In this document: piece after piece, positions 44,056 to 53,179 of the stretch
Layout of the letters: every line of letters begins with the position of its first letter
How positions within the stretch are numbered: position 1 is the stretch's first letter
Assembly: GCF_029543085.1 (NCBI RefSeq)
Contig: NZ_CP119967.1
Location: 1,204,501 to 1,268,500 of the forward strand
From: Pseudomonas sp. A34-9
GTDB lineage: Bacteria; Pseudomonadota; Gammaproteobacteria; Pseudomonadales; Pseudomonadaceae
Length of the DNA: 64,000 nucleotides
Direction of reading: 5' to 3'
Notes under the pieces: model-generated
Seen by the model: only the letters and a program-made list of their open reading frames with translations
What the model was told of the DNA's origin: nothing
Database searches by the model: none
Made by a program: the position numbers and the translations under genes

Positions 44056-46416
44056 ATGGCCACAACCCCAACCGGACAGTCCAATAGTCCACAACCGGTC
44101 GCCCCCACCTGGCTCCCGGAAAACGAAGAGCCGATATCGGGTGTGATGGCGGCGGACAATACGGTGCTGACGCTGTATCCGCCTGATCTGCCCGAAGCGA
44201 CCAGACTTGAGGCAGGTGCGCATTTTGGGGTTCCCTTGCGCATTTATGATTTCGCGCCTCAAGGCGCGGCAGTCAGGTTCGGTCCATATCTGGGCCAGCT
44301 TAAGGGCGATACGGTGCTTCTCGATCTTAACGGTCAACCCGGCATCGACAGTACGCAGACTCAAGCCGTAGACGATACGGTGACACTGCACATTCCCAAA
44401 AAGATGCTGCTTGCCGATGTTGTCAATCGGCTCACCTGTACCGTACGCCGGGGCAGTGGCAACATGGGCACCTCGGAGCCACCGCTGGAACTGTTGTACA
44501 ACAAGATTCGTCCAGGCAAGGAAGACACCAGTCCGGGCGACGATGAACATTCCGAACTTGAGTTGCTGCTGTCCGATGCATTGCGCAACGGTGTAGGCGC
44601 GGACTTTCCTGCCGCCGGCGCACAGGTGTGCGTTTCCTACCCGTATTGCCGGGCATACGACCTCATCCGGTTGAACCTCAACGGCCATGATGTGTACCAC
44701 CAGGTCACCGAGCAGGATGCGCCGGATCCTGGTTCCAGTGAGCCGGTCAAAGTCTGCTTCAACGTCACCCGGGCAGACTTTGAGAAAGCCAAGGATCATC
44801 CGAAATTCAACATCTCTTATACGGTCACCGATCAACTCGGTAACGGTGCCGATCCGGATTCACCCTGGTCTGCCGTGCAGACCATTGATGTGGATTTGGC
44901 GGGTGCGCGATTGCCGAAGGCGTTTTTGCGCGAAAGCCTCAGTGGTGCCGACGAATCGCCGGATATTGACCTGGAGAAACTCGGTGCCAATCCTTTGCTG
45001 GTCATCGTACTCACCAGCGATTCGCGCTTCCTCGTCGGGGATGACATTTATGTCACCTACACCGCCAAAGTCACAGGCAAGCCGGATGTGGTTGTAACAG
45101 CGTCGGGAAGTGTCACAAAGGACGAGTTTGATGAGAAACAGCGGTGTGTGCTGACGATCGCCAACGAGAAAGTCATTGCTGGCAGCGAGGTAACAGTGGT
45201 CTACACATTGCTCAGGGGTGGGGCCTCGGTCGGTAATTCGTTAGTGACCACTGCTGACGTATTAGGCGAGGGCTTGCCAAAACTGCAAGCGCCGCAACTG
45301 ATCAAGTCGGCCAATCGCGTGCTCGACCCGCTGGACCCGGCCAATCTGCAAGGTGCCATTGGGCGGGTCGAGGTCTTGGGTTATCGCCAGGGCGACACGG
45401 TGCAACTGGTTGTCAGGGGGAAGCCGGGCGCGGGATCGCCAGAGTTCGAACCCAAAGCGCTGAATGCCAACAGCCGCGCCAACTTTGTTTTGAACAGCGC
45501 GTGCATCGCGGCCAATCTGGGTGAACCGGTAGACCTCCATTTCGTACAACTGCGCGGCGGCAAGCCGGTACAGACCTCACCGGACCTTGCTGCCTCGATA
45601 GGGAGGATCCCGGACTATCACGCGACATTGCCCACGCCAATCATTGGTGCTGAGAGCGGCGCTGATCTGGACGTCAACAAACAGGACGCCAAGACGCTGT
45701 TGAACGTCAGCGCCTGGCCTCACCAGGTGGCCGGTCAACGTATCTGGATCGACTACATTGGGGTTGACCGCGATGGCAACGAGACGGTTTTTGAGGATCT
45801 GAAAGGCGAGGCTCATTCCGCCACGCAAGGCTTGAGCCGGGTCATTCCGTTTGAATGGCTGTCTACGCGCAAGGACAGGAGTCTTGTGATCATACGCACC
45901 CGCGTGAACTACTACGGTGAGAATGATAAGAGCAAGGCGGTAAAGTTACCCGAGAGGACTTATACCGTTACGACAGTGTTGGTTGAGGATTTTGAAGATC
46001 AGCCTACGCAAAGAATTACCCGGGCTGGTGAGAGGCTTGTGACGCCGGCTCTCACCTTCGAGCTTTTGAGTACTGCAGTATCTCCGACGCATCCTACCGC
46101 TTATACCCAAGCAGCCATAGATACCAGTCCACCTGGCAAGCAGTTGCACTGGTATGTCGTGGCGCAAGAGAAAGCACAGATAACGTTCGTTCGTCCCTGT
46201 CAGAAGCTGAGTTTTTTGTCCACGGGCAACATGGCTGATCCTCATTTTGCTGACGTGCATTTTTACGGCACTGGCGGCTATCTGGGGCAAAAAAGGATCT
46301 CTCTGGCTAACCGTGGCAAGACCATTGAGTTTTCGGGACGGGACATCGTCAGGCTGGAGTTTTTAGCGAATGGCAACATTGCCTGGGTGTTTGACGATTT
46401 CGTGTTGACGCCTTAG
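44056..46416 (+). CDS. Large modular beta-rich protein, unknown function
   Basis: Protein of 786 residues with no signal peptide or membrane segment. It looks built from about five modules of roughly 120-150 residues, each ending in a strand pattern like YTVTDQLGN, VVYTLLRGGASVGNS or HFVQLRGGKPV, as in Ig-like/cadherin-like repeat proteins. The module at about 425-545 (RVLDPLDPANLQGAIGRVEV to TLPTPI) is homologous to the decayed fragment at 46424-46744. A distinct C-terminal domain of about 130 residues begins VLVEDFEDQP and ends WVFDDFVLTP, resembling a carbohydrate-binding jelly roll. AGGAG precedes the ATG at 44056. Secretion route and ligand are unknown. Confidence 0.7.
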   Translation: MATTPTGQSNSPQPVAPTWLPENEEPISGVMAADNTVLTLYPPDLPEATRLEAGAHFGVPLRIYDFAPQGAAVRFGPYLGQLKGDTVLLDLNGQPGIDSTQTQAVDDTVTLHIPKKMLLADVVNRLTCTVRRGSGNMGTSEPPLELLYNKIRPGKEDTSPGDDEHSELELLLSDALRNGVGADFPAAGAQVCVSYPYCRAYDLIRLNLNGHDVYHQVTEQDAPDPGSSEPVKVCFNVTRADFEKAKDHPKFNISYTVTDQLGNGADPDSPWSAVQTIDVDLAGARLPKAFLRESLSGADESPDIDLEKLGANPLLVIVLTSDSRFLVGDDIYVTYTAKVTGKPDVVVTASGSVTKDEFDEKQRCVLTIANEKVIAGSEVTVVYTLLRGGASVGNSLVTTADVLGEGLPKLQAPQLIKSANRVLDPLDPANLQGAIGRVEVLGYRQGDTVQLVVRGKPGAGSPEFEPKALNANSRANFVLNSACIAANLGEPVDLHFVQLRGGKPVQTSPDLAASIGRIPDYHATLPTPIIGAESGADLDVNKQDAKTLLNVSAWPHQVAGQRIWIDYIGVDRDGNETVFEDLKGEAHSATQGLSRVIPFEWLSTRKDRSLVIIRTRVNYYGENDKSKAVKLPERTYTVTTVLVEDFEDQPTQRITRAGERLVTPALTFELLSTAVSPTHPTAYTQAAIDTSPPGKQLHWYVVAQEKAQITFVRPCQKLSFLSTGNMADPHFADVHFYGTGGYLGQKRISLANRGKTIEFSGRDIVRLEFLANGNIAWVFDDFVLTP

Positions 46417-46423
46417 TGACTAA

Positions 46424-46794
46424 AAAACCTGGAAGCACACGCCCGGCCTTCCCGGTGACACTGTTCAACTGATTGTAAAAGGCGCGCCCGGACCAGGTTC
46501 TCCGACCTTTGCCGCCAAAGCCCACAATGCCAATAGCTGGGCAAACTTCCCTCTGGACAGTGGGTGCATTGTCGCCAATTTCGGCAAACTCGTTGCGCTG
46601 TCCTATTGGCTGTTTCGCGATGGCAAGCCATTTCCTCTTTCTCCTGTGCTGAATGCAACGGTCGGCACTATTTCTGAGAGAGATTCGCGCCTGCCGACAC
46701 CGTTGATTGACGCCCAGACAGGGCGAACCCTGGTGGGGAGATGACCGCACTGGCCAACTCGGGAATTCTGCTGGATGACTTCAGGTTGATATGA
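46424..46794 (+). pseudogene. Decayed tail of a second module-protein gene
   Basis: Translation from 46457 gives DTVQLIVKGAPGPGSPTFAA, then NANSWANFPLDSGCIVANFG and RDGKPFPLSPVLNATVGTIS, clearly homologous to DTVQLVVRGKPGAGSPEFEP, NANSRANFVLNSACIAANLG and the rest of the intact gene. There is no start codon region: a TAA stop lies directly upstream in frame. A stop at 46742 cuts the frame, and the last residues LLDDFRLI continue in another frame, matching VFDDFVLTP at the end of the intact gene. So most of a tandem paralogue has been lost, leaving one module joined to the C-terminal end. Confidence 0.75.
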
Positions 46795-46934
46795 GCCGCA
46801 TCGTTTGCGGTTTTGTGCGCACAAGCGTCGGCTGGGCGCAACATCCGGAAGCACTCTCTCGGACAGCGTGGCGGCACTTTCGGACTAGGCTGAGGGCCTT
46901 ATTGATCCCGATAAGCTCAGTTTGGAGGTGGAAC

Positions 46935-47657
46935 ATGAACACCCGTGGATTGCTCGATCAACTGCTCAAGTCCGGTCAGGATCTATTGCAGAACAAGGCA
47001 GGTGGCTCGGGCAACAAACCGGCTGCCGGTGGTCTGGGCGGTCTGCTGGGCGGGTCGTCCGGCGCTGGTGGCCTCGGTGGTTTGCTGTCAGGCGCGGGCG
47101 GCGGCGCGTTGGCCGCCGGAGCCATGGGCCTTCTGCTGGGCAGCAAAAAGGCCCGCAAGGTCGGCGGCAAAGTCGCGATCTACGGCGGTCTGGCCGCGCT
47201 GGGTGTCCTGGCCTACAAGGCCTACGGCAACTACAACGCGCAAAAAGGCACCGCGCCACAAAGCGAGCCGCAAACTCTGGATCGCCTGCCACCCGCGCAA
47301 GCCGAGCAACACAGCCAGGCCATTCTCAAGGCGCTCATCGCCGCCGCAAAGGCTGACGGCCACATCGATGACCGCGAGCGCCAACTGATCGAAGGCGAGT
47401 TTACAAAGCTCGACAACGATCAGGAGCTGCAGCACTGGCTGCACGCCGAACTCAACAAACCCCTCGACCCCACCGACGTCGCCCGCGCCGCGAGTACGCC
47501 GGAGATGGCGGCAGAGATGTATATCGCCAGCGTGATGCTGGTGGATGAGGAAAGCTTCATGGAGAAGAGCTATCTGGATGAACTGGCGCGGCAGTTGAAG
47601 CTGGAGCCGGGGTTGAAGGTGGAGTTGGAAAAGCAAGTGCGACTGACTGCTTTATAG
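46935..47657 (+). CDS. YebE/DUF533 family protein (TerB-like domain)
   Basis: Protein of 240 residues. A Gly-rich region (AAGGLGGLLGGSSGAGGLGG) and a hydrophobic segment at about 50-95 suggest membrane insertion. The C-terminal DUF533/TerB-like acidic helical domain (HSQAILKALIAAAKADGHID, LIEGEFTKLDND) resembles tellurite-resistance TerB. E. coli YebE belongs to envelope-stress regulons, but its role is unknown. The ATG at 46935 is chosen since GGAGG precedes it; the frame is open further upstream to 46791. Confidence 0.85.
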   Translation: MNTRGLLDQLLKSGQDLLQNKAGGSGNKPAAGGLGGLLGGSSGAGGLGGLLSGAGGGALAAGAMGLLLGSKKARKVGGKVAIYGGLAALGVLAYKAYGNYNAQKGTAPQSEPQTLDRLPPAQAEQHSQAILKALIAAAKADGHIDDRERQLIEGEFTKLDNDQELQHWLHAELNKPLDPTDVARAASTPEMAAEMYIASVMLVDEESFMEKSYLDELARQLKLEPGLKVELEKQVRLTAL

Positions 47658-47672
47658 GCCGAGCCAGGCACC

Positions 47673-47711
47673 AGCGGTAGTTTGTTTTTTGTTGAACTTC
47701 GAACTACCGCT
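47673..47711. other. Inverted repeat between yebE-like and propeller genes
   Basis: Perfect 10-base arms AGCGGTAGTT / AACTACCGCT around a T-rich 19-base loop. It could act as a terminator for the upstream gene or as a regulatory hairpin; the T-tract is inside the loop, so it is not a standard terminator. Confidence 0.4.
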
Positions 47712-47730
47712 CGTCTGAAATCTGGCGGCA

Positions 47731-47752
47731 CCTGTCAGATCTGACAGTAGTT
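47731..47752 (+). promoter_or_regulatory. CTGACAG element upstream of the propeller gene
   Basis: CCTGTCAGATCTGACAG contains the perfect palindrome CTGTCAGATCTGACAG (47732-47747). It is related to 43964-43985 upstream of the module-protein gene and lies 58 bases before the ATG at 47811. Confidence 0.5.
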
Positions 47753-47810
47753 CTTAAAATTTTTCTGAAGTTCAATGGATCTGTCAAAAACATTGGCAGG
47801 AGCCATGATC

Positions 47811-48743
47811 ATGACCACTAATAAACCCTTATCTAAAAAAATCGCTGATTTGACCAACGCACTTCAGACTTCAACAATTCCGGTAAAGTCCAGACCCATA
47901 TCTGTTGCATTCAGTAAGGATGAAAAACGGGCTTTTGTCTGCCACGACAATCGCGACAATAATGAGGGTTATGTTTCAGTAATCGATGTGGGATCTTCCG
48001 AGGTGGTGAAGATCATCACATTAGAAAGTCGTGTGAGAGCCATTGCCGTAAGTCCTGATGACAAGCGCATTGTGGTTTGTAATCAGGGTGAAGTATGGGT
48101 CATCGATGCTAAAACGTTAGAGCCTGCAAAAGTCGAGGAGGAGGACGTTGGTGCTGACGTGTCTGTGGCGTTTAGCCCTGATGGTAAATTCATCTACTTC
48201 GTCCGCTCGAGCGCACCGCAATTTATCGTCCTGAATGCGACGAGCCTGAGAAAAGTCCATTCGATATTCTCTGCAGGAAGCCCGAATGCTGTTGTGGTGA
48301 GTCCGGATAATTCGAAAGTTTACTTTTCGGCAGAAATGAACGCAGAAGTTAATGTTTTTGATGTTGCTGCTCAGGACGTTGTAAAAAGTATAAAGGTCGG
48401 GAAGACACCGAACGATCTTGCCATTACAGGTGATGGCCAGTTCCTTTGTGTGTGTAATTACGAAGATAATACTGTGTCATTTATTAATACCACGATAGAG
48501 ACAGTGGTTAAGACAGTGTCTGTCGGCGAAGGGCCTGTTGCAGTCGCGTCTGGTTCTGATGGGCGTTACATGTATGTCGTCCGGAATTCGGACGAAAAAG
48601 TTTTAGTCATCGACGTGGGCACTTTTGCAGAAGTTCGTCAGTTCTCCGTCGGCTCTATGCCGTTCGACATTGCGGTCGCAGAATCTGTTATTTACACCGT
48701 AAACCTGAACTCGGCTTCGGTCACAGTAACCCGACTGGCTTAA
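47811..48743 (+). CDS. YncE/YVTN-type beta-propeller protein
   Basis: Protein of 310 residues made of about six to seven propeller blades. Repeated patterns are RAIAVSPDDKRIVVCN, VSVAFSPDGKFIYFV, NAVVVSPDNSKVYFSA, NDLAITGDGQFLCVCN and VAVASGSDGRYMYVV, each followed by a VIDV-type strand. No signal peptide is present, unlike E. coli YncE. Codon use is visibly richer in A/T than in neighbours, a sign of recent acquisition. Of the starts at 47775, 47805 and 47811, the last has AGGAG at the best distance. Its ligand is unknown. Confidence 0.75.
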   Translation: MTTNKPLSKKIADLTNALQTSTIPVKSRPISVAFSKDEKRAFVCHDNRDNNEGYVSVIDVGSSEVVKIITLESRVRAIAVSPDDKRIVVCNQGEVWVIDAKTLEPAKVEEEDVGADVSVAFSPDGKFIYFVRSSAPQFIVLNATSLRKVHSIFSAGSPNAVVVSPDNSKVYFSAEMNAEVNVFDVAAQDVVKSIKVGKTPNDLAITGDGQFLCVCNYEDNTVSFINTTIETVVKTVSVGEGPVAVASGSDGRYMYVVRNSDEKVLVIDVGTFAEVRQFSVGSMPFDIAVAESVIYTVNLNSASVTVTRLA

Positions 48744-48817
48744 GGCGGTGGGAGAGCGGAGCCTAACGTAGCCCTCTTCATATAATTGGCGCGGTCAGCA
48801 GACCGTGCTTGTGTTCT

Positions 48818-48857
48818 TTGCGAGCAGGCTCGTTCCCACGTTTTAGCCTGCTCGCAA
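48818..48857. repeat. Short REP-like palindrome (TTGCGAGCAGGCT / AGCCTGCTCGCAA)
   Basis: 13-base inverted arms with a 14-base loop, related in sequence to classes B and D but much shorter. Confidence 0.7.
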
Positions 48858-49032
48858 TGCTGTTTCCGCCGCGTCCCCCTCCGATGGCCGATCCATCGCC
48901 CCTTTTTGCCATTACCCCACTGGCACGTCAGCCCCGAATTGTCGGACAGTCCCACCCCAGAGCCTTCCCGCCAACCCCGCCGGACAGGCCTGAGGGTTAA
49001 AAAGCGTCTTATAAATGAAACACCGCCCTCGG

Positions 49033-49039
49033 CTATACT
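49033..49039 (+). promoter_or_regulatory. -10 element (CTATACT) of the wsp operon
   Basis: CTATACT, a strong match to the sigma-70/RpoS -10, 34 bases before the wspA GTG. No good -35 was seen at 17 bases, which favours RpoS or an activator. Confidence 0.4.
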
Positions 49040-49072
49040 CCCCGCATTTCGACTGAGCCACGAGGAATCACT

Positions 49073-50695
49073 GTGAAGAACTGGACGTTGCGCCAACGCA
49101 TTTTGGCGAGCTTTGCGGTGATTATCGCCATCATGTTGCTGATGGTCGTCGTTTCGTATTCACGGCTGTTGAAGATCGAGGCCAGTGAAAACAGCGTGCG
49201 CGATGACGCGATTCCCGGCGTCTATTACAGCTCGATGATTCGCGGCGCGTGGGTCGACAGTTACTTGCAGACCCAGGAACTGCTCGGCCTGAAAGAAGGG
49301 CAGGGCATCAGCAGCGAAGATGCGGCGGACTACAAGGCGTTTGAAAACCGCCTGCAAGAGCAGATGGCCAACTACCGCAGCACCATGGCCACTGAAGAGG
49401 ACCGTACCGAGTTCGCGGCCTTCGAGAAGTTTCACGATGCCTACATGAAGATTCAGGATCAGGTGCTGGACCTGCACAAGCGCAATCTGGAAGCCGATGC
49501 GGTCAAGCTGTTCAATGAAAAGCTGACCCCGACCTGGTACAGCGGGCGGATGAAACTCAACGACATCATCGGCGAGAACAAGAAAGTCGCCGATCAGGCC
49601 ATGGCCAACATCGACGACGCTGTCGCAGCGGCCAAAGTCAGCATGTTTATCTCGCTGCTGATCGCTGTTCTGGCGGCCGGTGCCTGCGGTCTGCTGCTGA
49701 TGCGCGCAATCATGGCGCCGATGAACCGCATCGTGAAAATCCTCGAAATCATGCGCACCGGCGACCTCAGTTCGCGTCTGAACCTCGACCGCAAGGACGA
49801 GTTCGGTGCGGTGGAAACCGGCTTCAACGACATGATGACCGAGCTCACCGCGCTGGTGTCGCAAGCCCAGCGCTCCTCGGTGCAGGTGACCACGTCGGTG
49901 ACCGAGATCGCCGCCACCTCCAAGCAACAGCAAGCCACCGCCACCGAAACCGCCGCCACCACTACTGAAATCGGCGCGACGTCGCGTGAGATCGCCGCCA
50001 CCTCGCGCGATTTGGTGCGCACCATGACCGAAGTGTCCACGGCCGCCGATCAGGCCTCGGTGCTGGCCGGCTCCGGCCAGCAAGGTCTGGCGCGCATGGA
50101 AGACACCATGCACTCGGTGATGGGCGCGGCCGATCTGGTCAACGCCAAACTGGCGATCCTCAACGAGAAGGCCGGCAACATCAACCAGGTGGTGGTGACC
50201 ATCGTCAAAGTCGCCGACCAGACCAACCTGTTGTCGCTCAACGCAGCGATTGAAGCCGAGAAGGCCGGTGAGTACGGTCGCGGTTTCGCCGTCGTCGCCA
50301 CCGAAGTGCGGCGCCTGGCGGATCAGACCGCTGTCGCCACTTACGACATCGAACAAATGGTTCGCGAGATCCAGTCGGCGGTGTCCGCCGGGGTGATGGG
50401 CATGGACAAATTCTCCGAAGAAGTGCGTCGCGGCATGTCTGAAGTTCAGCAGGTCGGCGAACAACTGTCGCAGATCATCCACCAGGTTCAGGCGCTGGCG
50501 CCGCGGGTGTTGATGGTCAACGAGGGCATGCAGGCCCAGGCCACCGGCGCCGAGCAGATCAACCATGCGCTGGTGCAGTTGGGCGACGCCAGCAGCCAGA
50601 CAGTCGAGTCGCTGCGTCAGGCCAGTTTCGCCATCGACGAACTGAGCCAGGTGGCCGTCGGGCTGCGCAGTGGCGTTTCGCGATTTAAAGTCTGA
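49073..50695 (+). CDS. wspA: Wsp system methyl-accepting receptor WspA
   Basis: Chemoreceptor of 540 residues. One membrane segment at 8-30 precedes a periplasmic helical sensor domain (about 31-190), then a second segment (FISLLIAVLAAGACGLLLMR), HAMP, and the signalling domain with the hairpin tip DQTNLLSLNAAIEAEKAGEYGRGF. WspA responds to surface contact and cell-envelope stress and activates the WspE kinase. The start is GTG at 49073 after GAGGAAT. First of seven genes. Confidence 0.95.
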   Translation: MKNWTLRQRILASFAVIIAIMLLMVVVSYSRLLKIEASENSVRDDAIPGVYYSSMIRGAWVDSYLQTQELLGLKEGQGISSEDAADYKAFENRLQEQMANYRSTMATEEDRTEFAAFEKFHDAYMKIQDQVLDLHKRNLEADAVKLFNEKLTPTWYSGRMKLNDIIGENKKVADQAMANIDDAVAAAKVSMFISLLIAVLAAGACGLLLMRAIMAPMNRIVKILEIMRTGDLSSRLNLDRKDEFGAVETGFNDMMTELTALVSQAQRSSVQVTTSVTEIAATSKQQQATATETAATTTEIGATSREIAATSRDLVRTMTEVSTAADQASVLAGSGQQGLARMEDTMHSVMGAADLVNAKLAILNEKAGNINQVVVTIVKVADQTNLLSLNAAIEAEKAGEYGRGFAVVATEVRRLADQTAVATYDIEQMVREIQSAVSAGVMGMDKFSEEVRRGMSEVQQVGEQLSQIIHQVQALAPRVLMVNEGMQAQATGAEQINHALVQLGDASSQTVESLRQASFAIDELSQVAVGLRSGVSRFKV

Positions 50696-51231
50696 TGAGC
50701 GAAATCATCGCCAAACGCAGCGCCGCGCAGGTGGCGAAGCCGGCGTTGTTCCTGCTGTTTCGCATCGGCAGCGAGCGTTACGCCTTGCGCGCCACCGAAG
50801 TCGCGGAAGTGTTGCCACGCCTGCCGTTGAAACCGATTGCCCGGGCGCCGCACTGGGTCGCCGGGGTGTTTGCCTATCGCGGTGCGGTGGTGCCGGTGAT
50901 CGACCTGAGTGCGCTGACCTTTGGCCATCCCGCTGAGGCGCGCACCAGTACGCGCCTGGTGCTGGTTAATTACCAGCCGGATGAATCGCAGCCCGCGCAA
51001 TGGCTGGGGCTGATTCTCGAACAGGCCACCGACACCCTGCGTTGCCATCCGCAGGAGTTTCAGCCTTATGGCCTCGACAATCGCGAGGCGCCTTACCTCG
51101 GCCCGGTGCGCGAAGATGCCCAAGGATTGGTGCAATGGGTGCGGGTCAAGGACTTGCTCGATGACGCCGTGCGCAGCTTGCTGTTCCCCGATCCGCCGCT
51201 GAGTCCGGCGCAGCTTGAGGCGCAGGCATGA
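50695..51231 (+). CDS. wspB: CheW-like adaptor WspB
   Basis: Protein of 178 residues with one CheW domain (FLLFRIGSERYALRATEVAEV, APHWVAGVFAYRGAVVPVID). It couples WspA to the WspE kinase. Its ATG overlaps the wspA stop. Family members cluster the receptor across the cell. Confidence 0.93.
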   Translation: MSEIIAKRSAAQVAKPALFLLFRIGSERYALRATEVAEVLPRLPLKPIARAPHWVAGVFAYRGAVVPVIDLSALTFGHPAEARTSTRLVLVNYQPDESQPAQWLGLILEQATDTLRCHPQEFQPYGLDNREAPYLGPVREDAQGLVQWVRVKDLLDDAVRSLLFPDPPLSPAQLEAQA

Positions 51232-52499
51232 GCAGCGATCAGCGTTTTTTCGACTTCCTCAAGGAGCGCATCGGTCTCGATGTGACGTCGGTGGGGCCGG
51301 CGATCATTGAGCGCGCCGTGCGTCAGCGCACCACGCTCTCGCAAGCGGCGCATGCCGATGAGTATTGGCTGTTGCTACAAGGCTCGCGGGATGAACAACA
51401 AGCGTTGATCGAAGCCGTGATCGTCCCGGAAACGTGGTTTTTCCGCTACCCGGAATCTTTCGCCACGCTGGGCAAACTCGCCCGCAAGCGCCTGGCCGAA
51501 CTGAACAACATGCGCGCCTTGCGCATTCTCAGCCTGCCGTGTTCCACCGGCGAAGAACCGTATTCGATTGCCATGGCCTTGCTCGATGCCGGGCTTAAAC
51601 CGCATCAGTTCAAGGTCGACGGCATGGACGTCAGCCCACTCTCGGTGGAGAAGGCGCGGCGTGCGCTGTACGGCAAGAATTCGTTTCGCGGCCAGGATCT
51701 GGACTTTCGCGAGCGGCACTTCACGTCTGAGCAGGACGGTCATCGGGTCAACGAAAACGTCCGTGAGCAAGTGCGTTTGCAGGTCGGTAACGTGCTTGAT
51801 CCAGCATTGCTGGCCAGCGAGCCGGCGTTCGATTTCGTGTTCTGCCGTAACCTGTTGATCTATTTCGATCAGCCGACGCAGAAGCAGGTGTTCGAGGTGC
51901 TCAAACGCCTGACCCATTTTGATGGCGTGCTGTTTATCGGCCCGGCAGAAGGCAGTTTGCTCGGGCGTTTGGGCATGCGTTCGATCGGTATCCCGCAGTC
52001 CTTCGCGTTCAGCCGCCACAGCGATCCGCATCCCGAACCGCTACCGACGCCCAAGCCCATTGTGGTGCCAGTCAGCCAACCGCCACGCAGCACGCCGCCC
52101 GCGCCGGTGCGCAATCGACCGTTTGCCGCCGTGACGCCGCTACCAAACTCCAGCAAAAGTGCCAACCCGGACGCGGCGACCCTGCTGGCGAACATCGCTG
52201 CACTGGCCAACGAAGGCAAAAGTGCCGAGGCCCGCGCCGCCTGCGAACAGTATTTGCGCAGCCACGAACCGGTGGCTCAGGTGTTTTACTGGCTCGGGCT
52301 GCTCAGTGACGTCGCCGGCCTGAACCTCGAAGCCCAAGGCTTCTATCGCAAGGCGTTGTACCTCGAACCGCAACACCCCGAAGCGTTGATGCACCTGGCC
52401 GTGTTGTTGCAGGCCCAGGGCGATACGGCGGGTGCCAGACGATTGCAGGAGCGCGCCGCCCGCAGCGGCCGCACCGCCGACAGTGAGCGTAAACGATGA
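51228..52499 (+). CDS. wspC: CheR-type methyltransferase WspC with TPR region
   Basis: Protein of 423 residues. The CheR domain covers about 1-270 (PETWFFRYPESF, LSLPCSTGEEPYSIAMALLD, FCRNLLIYFD). A proline-rich linker is followed by a TPR-like C-terminus (YWLGLLSDVAGLNLEAQGFY). It adds methyl groups to WspA glutamates, raising signal output. It overlaps wspB by four bases. Confidence 0.93.
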   Translation: MSSDQRFFDFLKERIGLDVTSVGPAIIERAVRQRTTLSQAAHADEYWLLLQGSRDEQQALIEAVIVPETWFFRYPESFATLGKLARKRLAELNNMRALRILSLPCSTGEEPYSIAMALLDAGLKPHQFKVDGMDVSPLSVEKARRALYGKNSFRGQDLDFRERHFTSEQDGHRVNENVREQVRLQVGNVLDPALLASEPAFDFVFCRNLLIYFDQPTQKQVFEVLKRLTHFDGVLFIGPAEGSLLGRLGMRSIGIPQSFAFSRHSDPHPEPLPTPKPIVVPVSQPPRSTPPAPVRNRPFAAVTPLPNSSKSANPDAATLLANIAALANEGKSAEARAACEQYLRSHEPVAQVFYWLGLLSDVAGLNLEAQGFYRKALYLEPQHPEALMHLAVLLQAQGDTAGARRLQERAARSGRTADSERKR

Positions 52500-53179
52500 T
52501 CCCGTCCGACACCTTGAACGTCACCCACGAAGACGCCCGGGCCATCGATGATTGCTGGAACCGCATCGGCATTCATGGCGACAAGTCCTGCCCGCTGCTG
52601 GAAGACCATATTCATTGCCGCAATTGCTCGGTGTATTCCGCCGCCGCCACCCGCCTGCTTGATCGTTATGCGCTGCAGCAGGATGAGCGCAGCCCGATGG
52701 CTACCACCGTTGAAACAGATGTCAAAACCCGTTCGCTGTTGATGTTCCGTCTCGGCGAAGAATGGCTGGGGCTGGCGACCCGCAGCCTCGTTGAAGTCGC
52801 ACCCATGCAGGCGATTCACTCATTGCCACACCAGCGCTCGCGGGCCTTGCTCGGCGTGGCGAATGTGCGCGGTGCACTGGTGGCGTGCCTGTCGCTGGTC
52901 GAATTACTCGATCTGGATGGCAGCGCGGCGCCAGCTACTGGCGCGCGAATCATGCCGCGCATGCTGATCATCGCTGCGCACGGCGGACCGGTGGTGGTGC
53001 CGGTGGATGAGGTTGACGGTATTCATGCCATCGATGAGCGAATCCTAGAGGCAGCATCGCAATCCGGCGCGCAAGCCAGTGCCAAATACACCCGTGGTGT
53101 TCTGCAATATCGCGGTCGCAGCCTGCGTTGGCTGGATGAAGAACAGCTGTTGTCCGCCGTGACCCGGAGCCTCACATGA
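52496..53179 (+). CDS. wspD: CheW-like adaptor WspD
   Basis: Protein of 227 residues. An N-terminal Cys-rich extension (CWNRIGIHGDKSCPLLEDHI, then HCRNCSVY) precedes a CheW domain (LLMFRLGEEWLGLATRSLVE, LLGVANVRGALVACLSLVEL). Wsp carries two CheW proteins, B and D, with different roles in receptor clustering. The start overlaps the wspC stop. Confidence 0.93.
   Translation: MIPSDTLNVTHEDARAIDDCWNRIGIHGDKSCPLLEDHIHCRNCSVYSAAATRLLDRYALQQDERSPMATTVETDVKTRSLLMFRLGEEWLGLATRSLVEVAPMQAIHSLPHQRSRALLGVANVRGALVACLSLVELLDLDGSAAPATGARIMPRMLIIAAHGGPVVVPVDEVDGIHAIDERILEAASQSGAQASAKYTRGVLQYRGRSLRWLDEEQLLSAVTRSLT

Larger units (their letters stand above)
48744..49072. other. 329-base gap before wspA
   Basis: Holds a class B-related palindrome (48818-48857), a small hairpin CGGTC / GACCG at about 48793, and the wsp promoter region. 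No gene was recognised. Confidence 0.55.
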
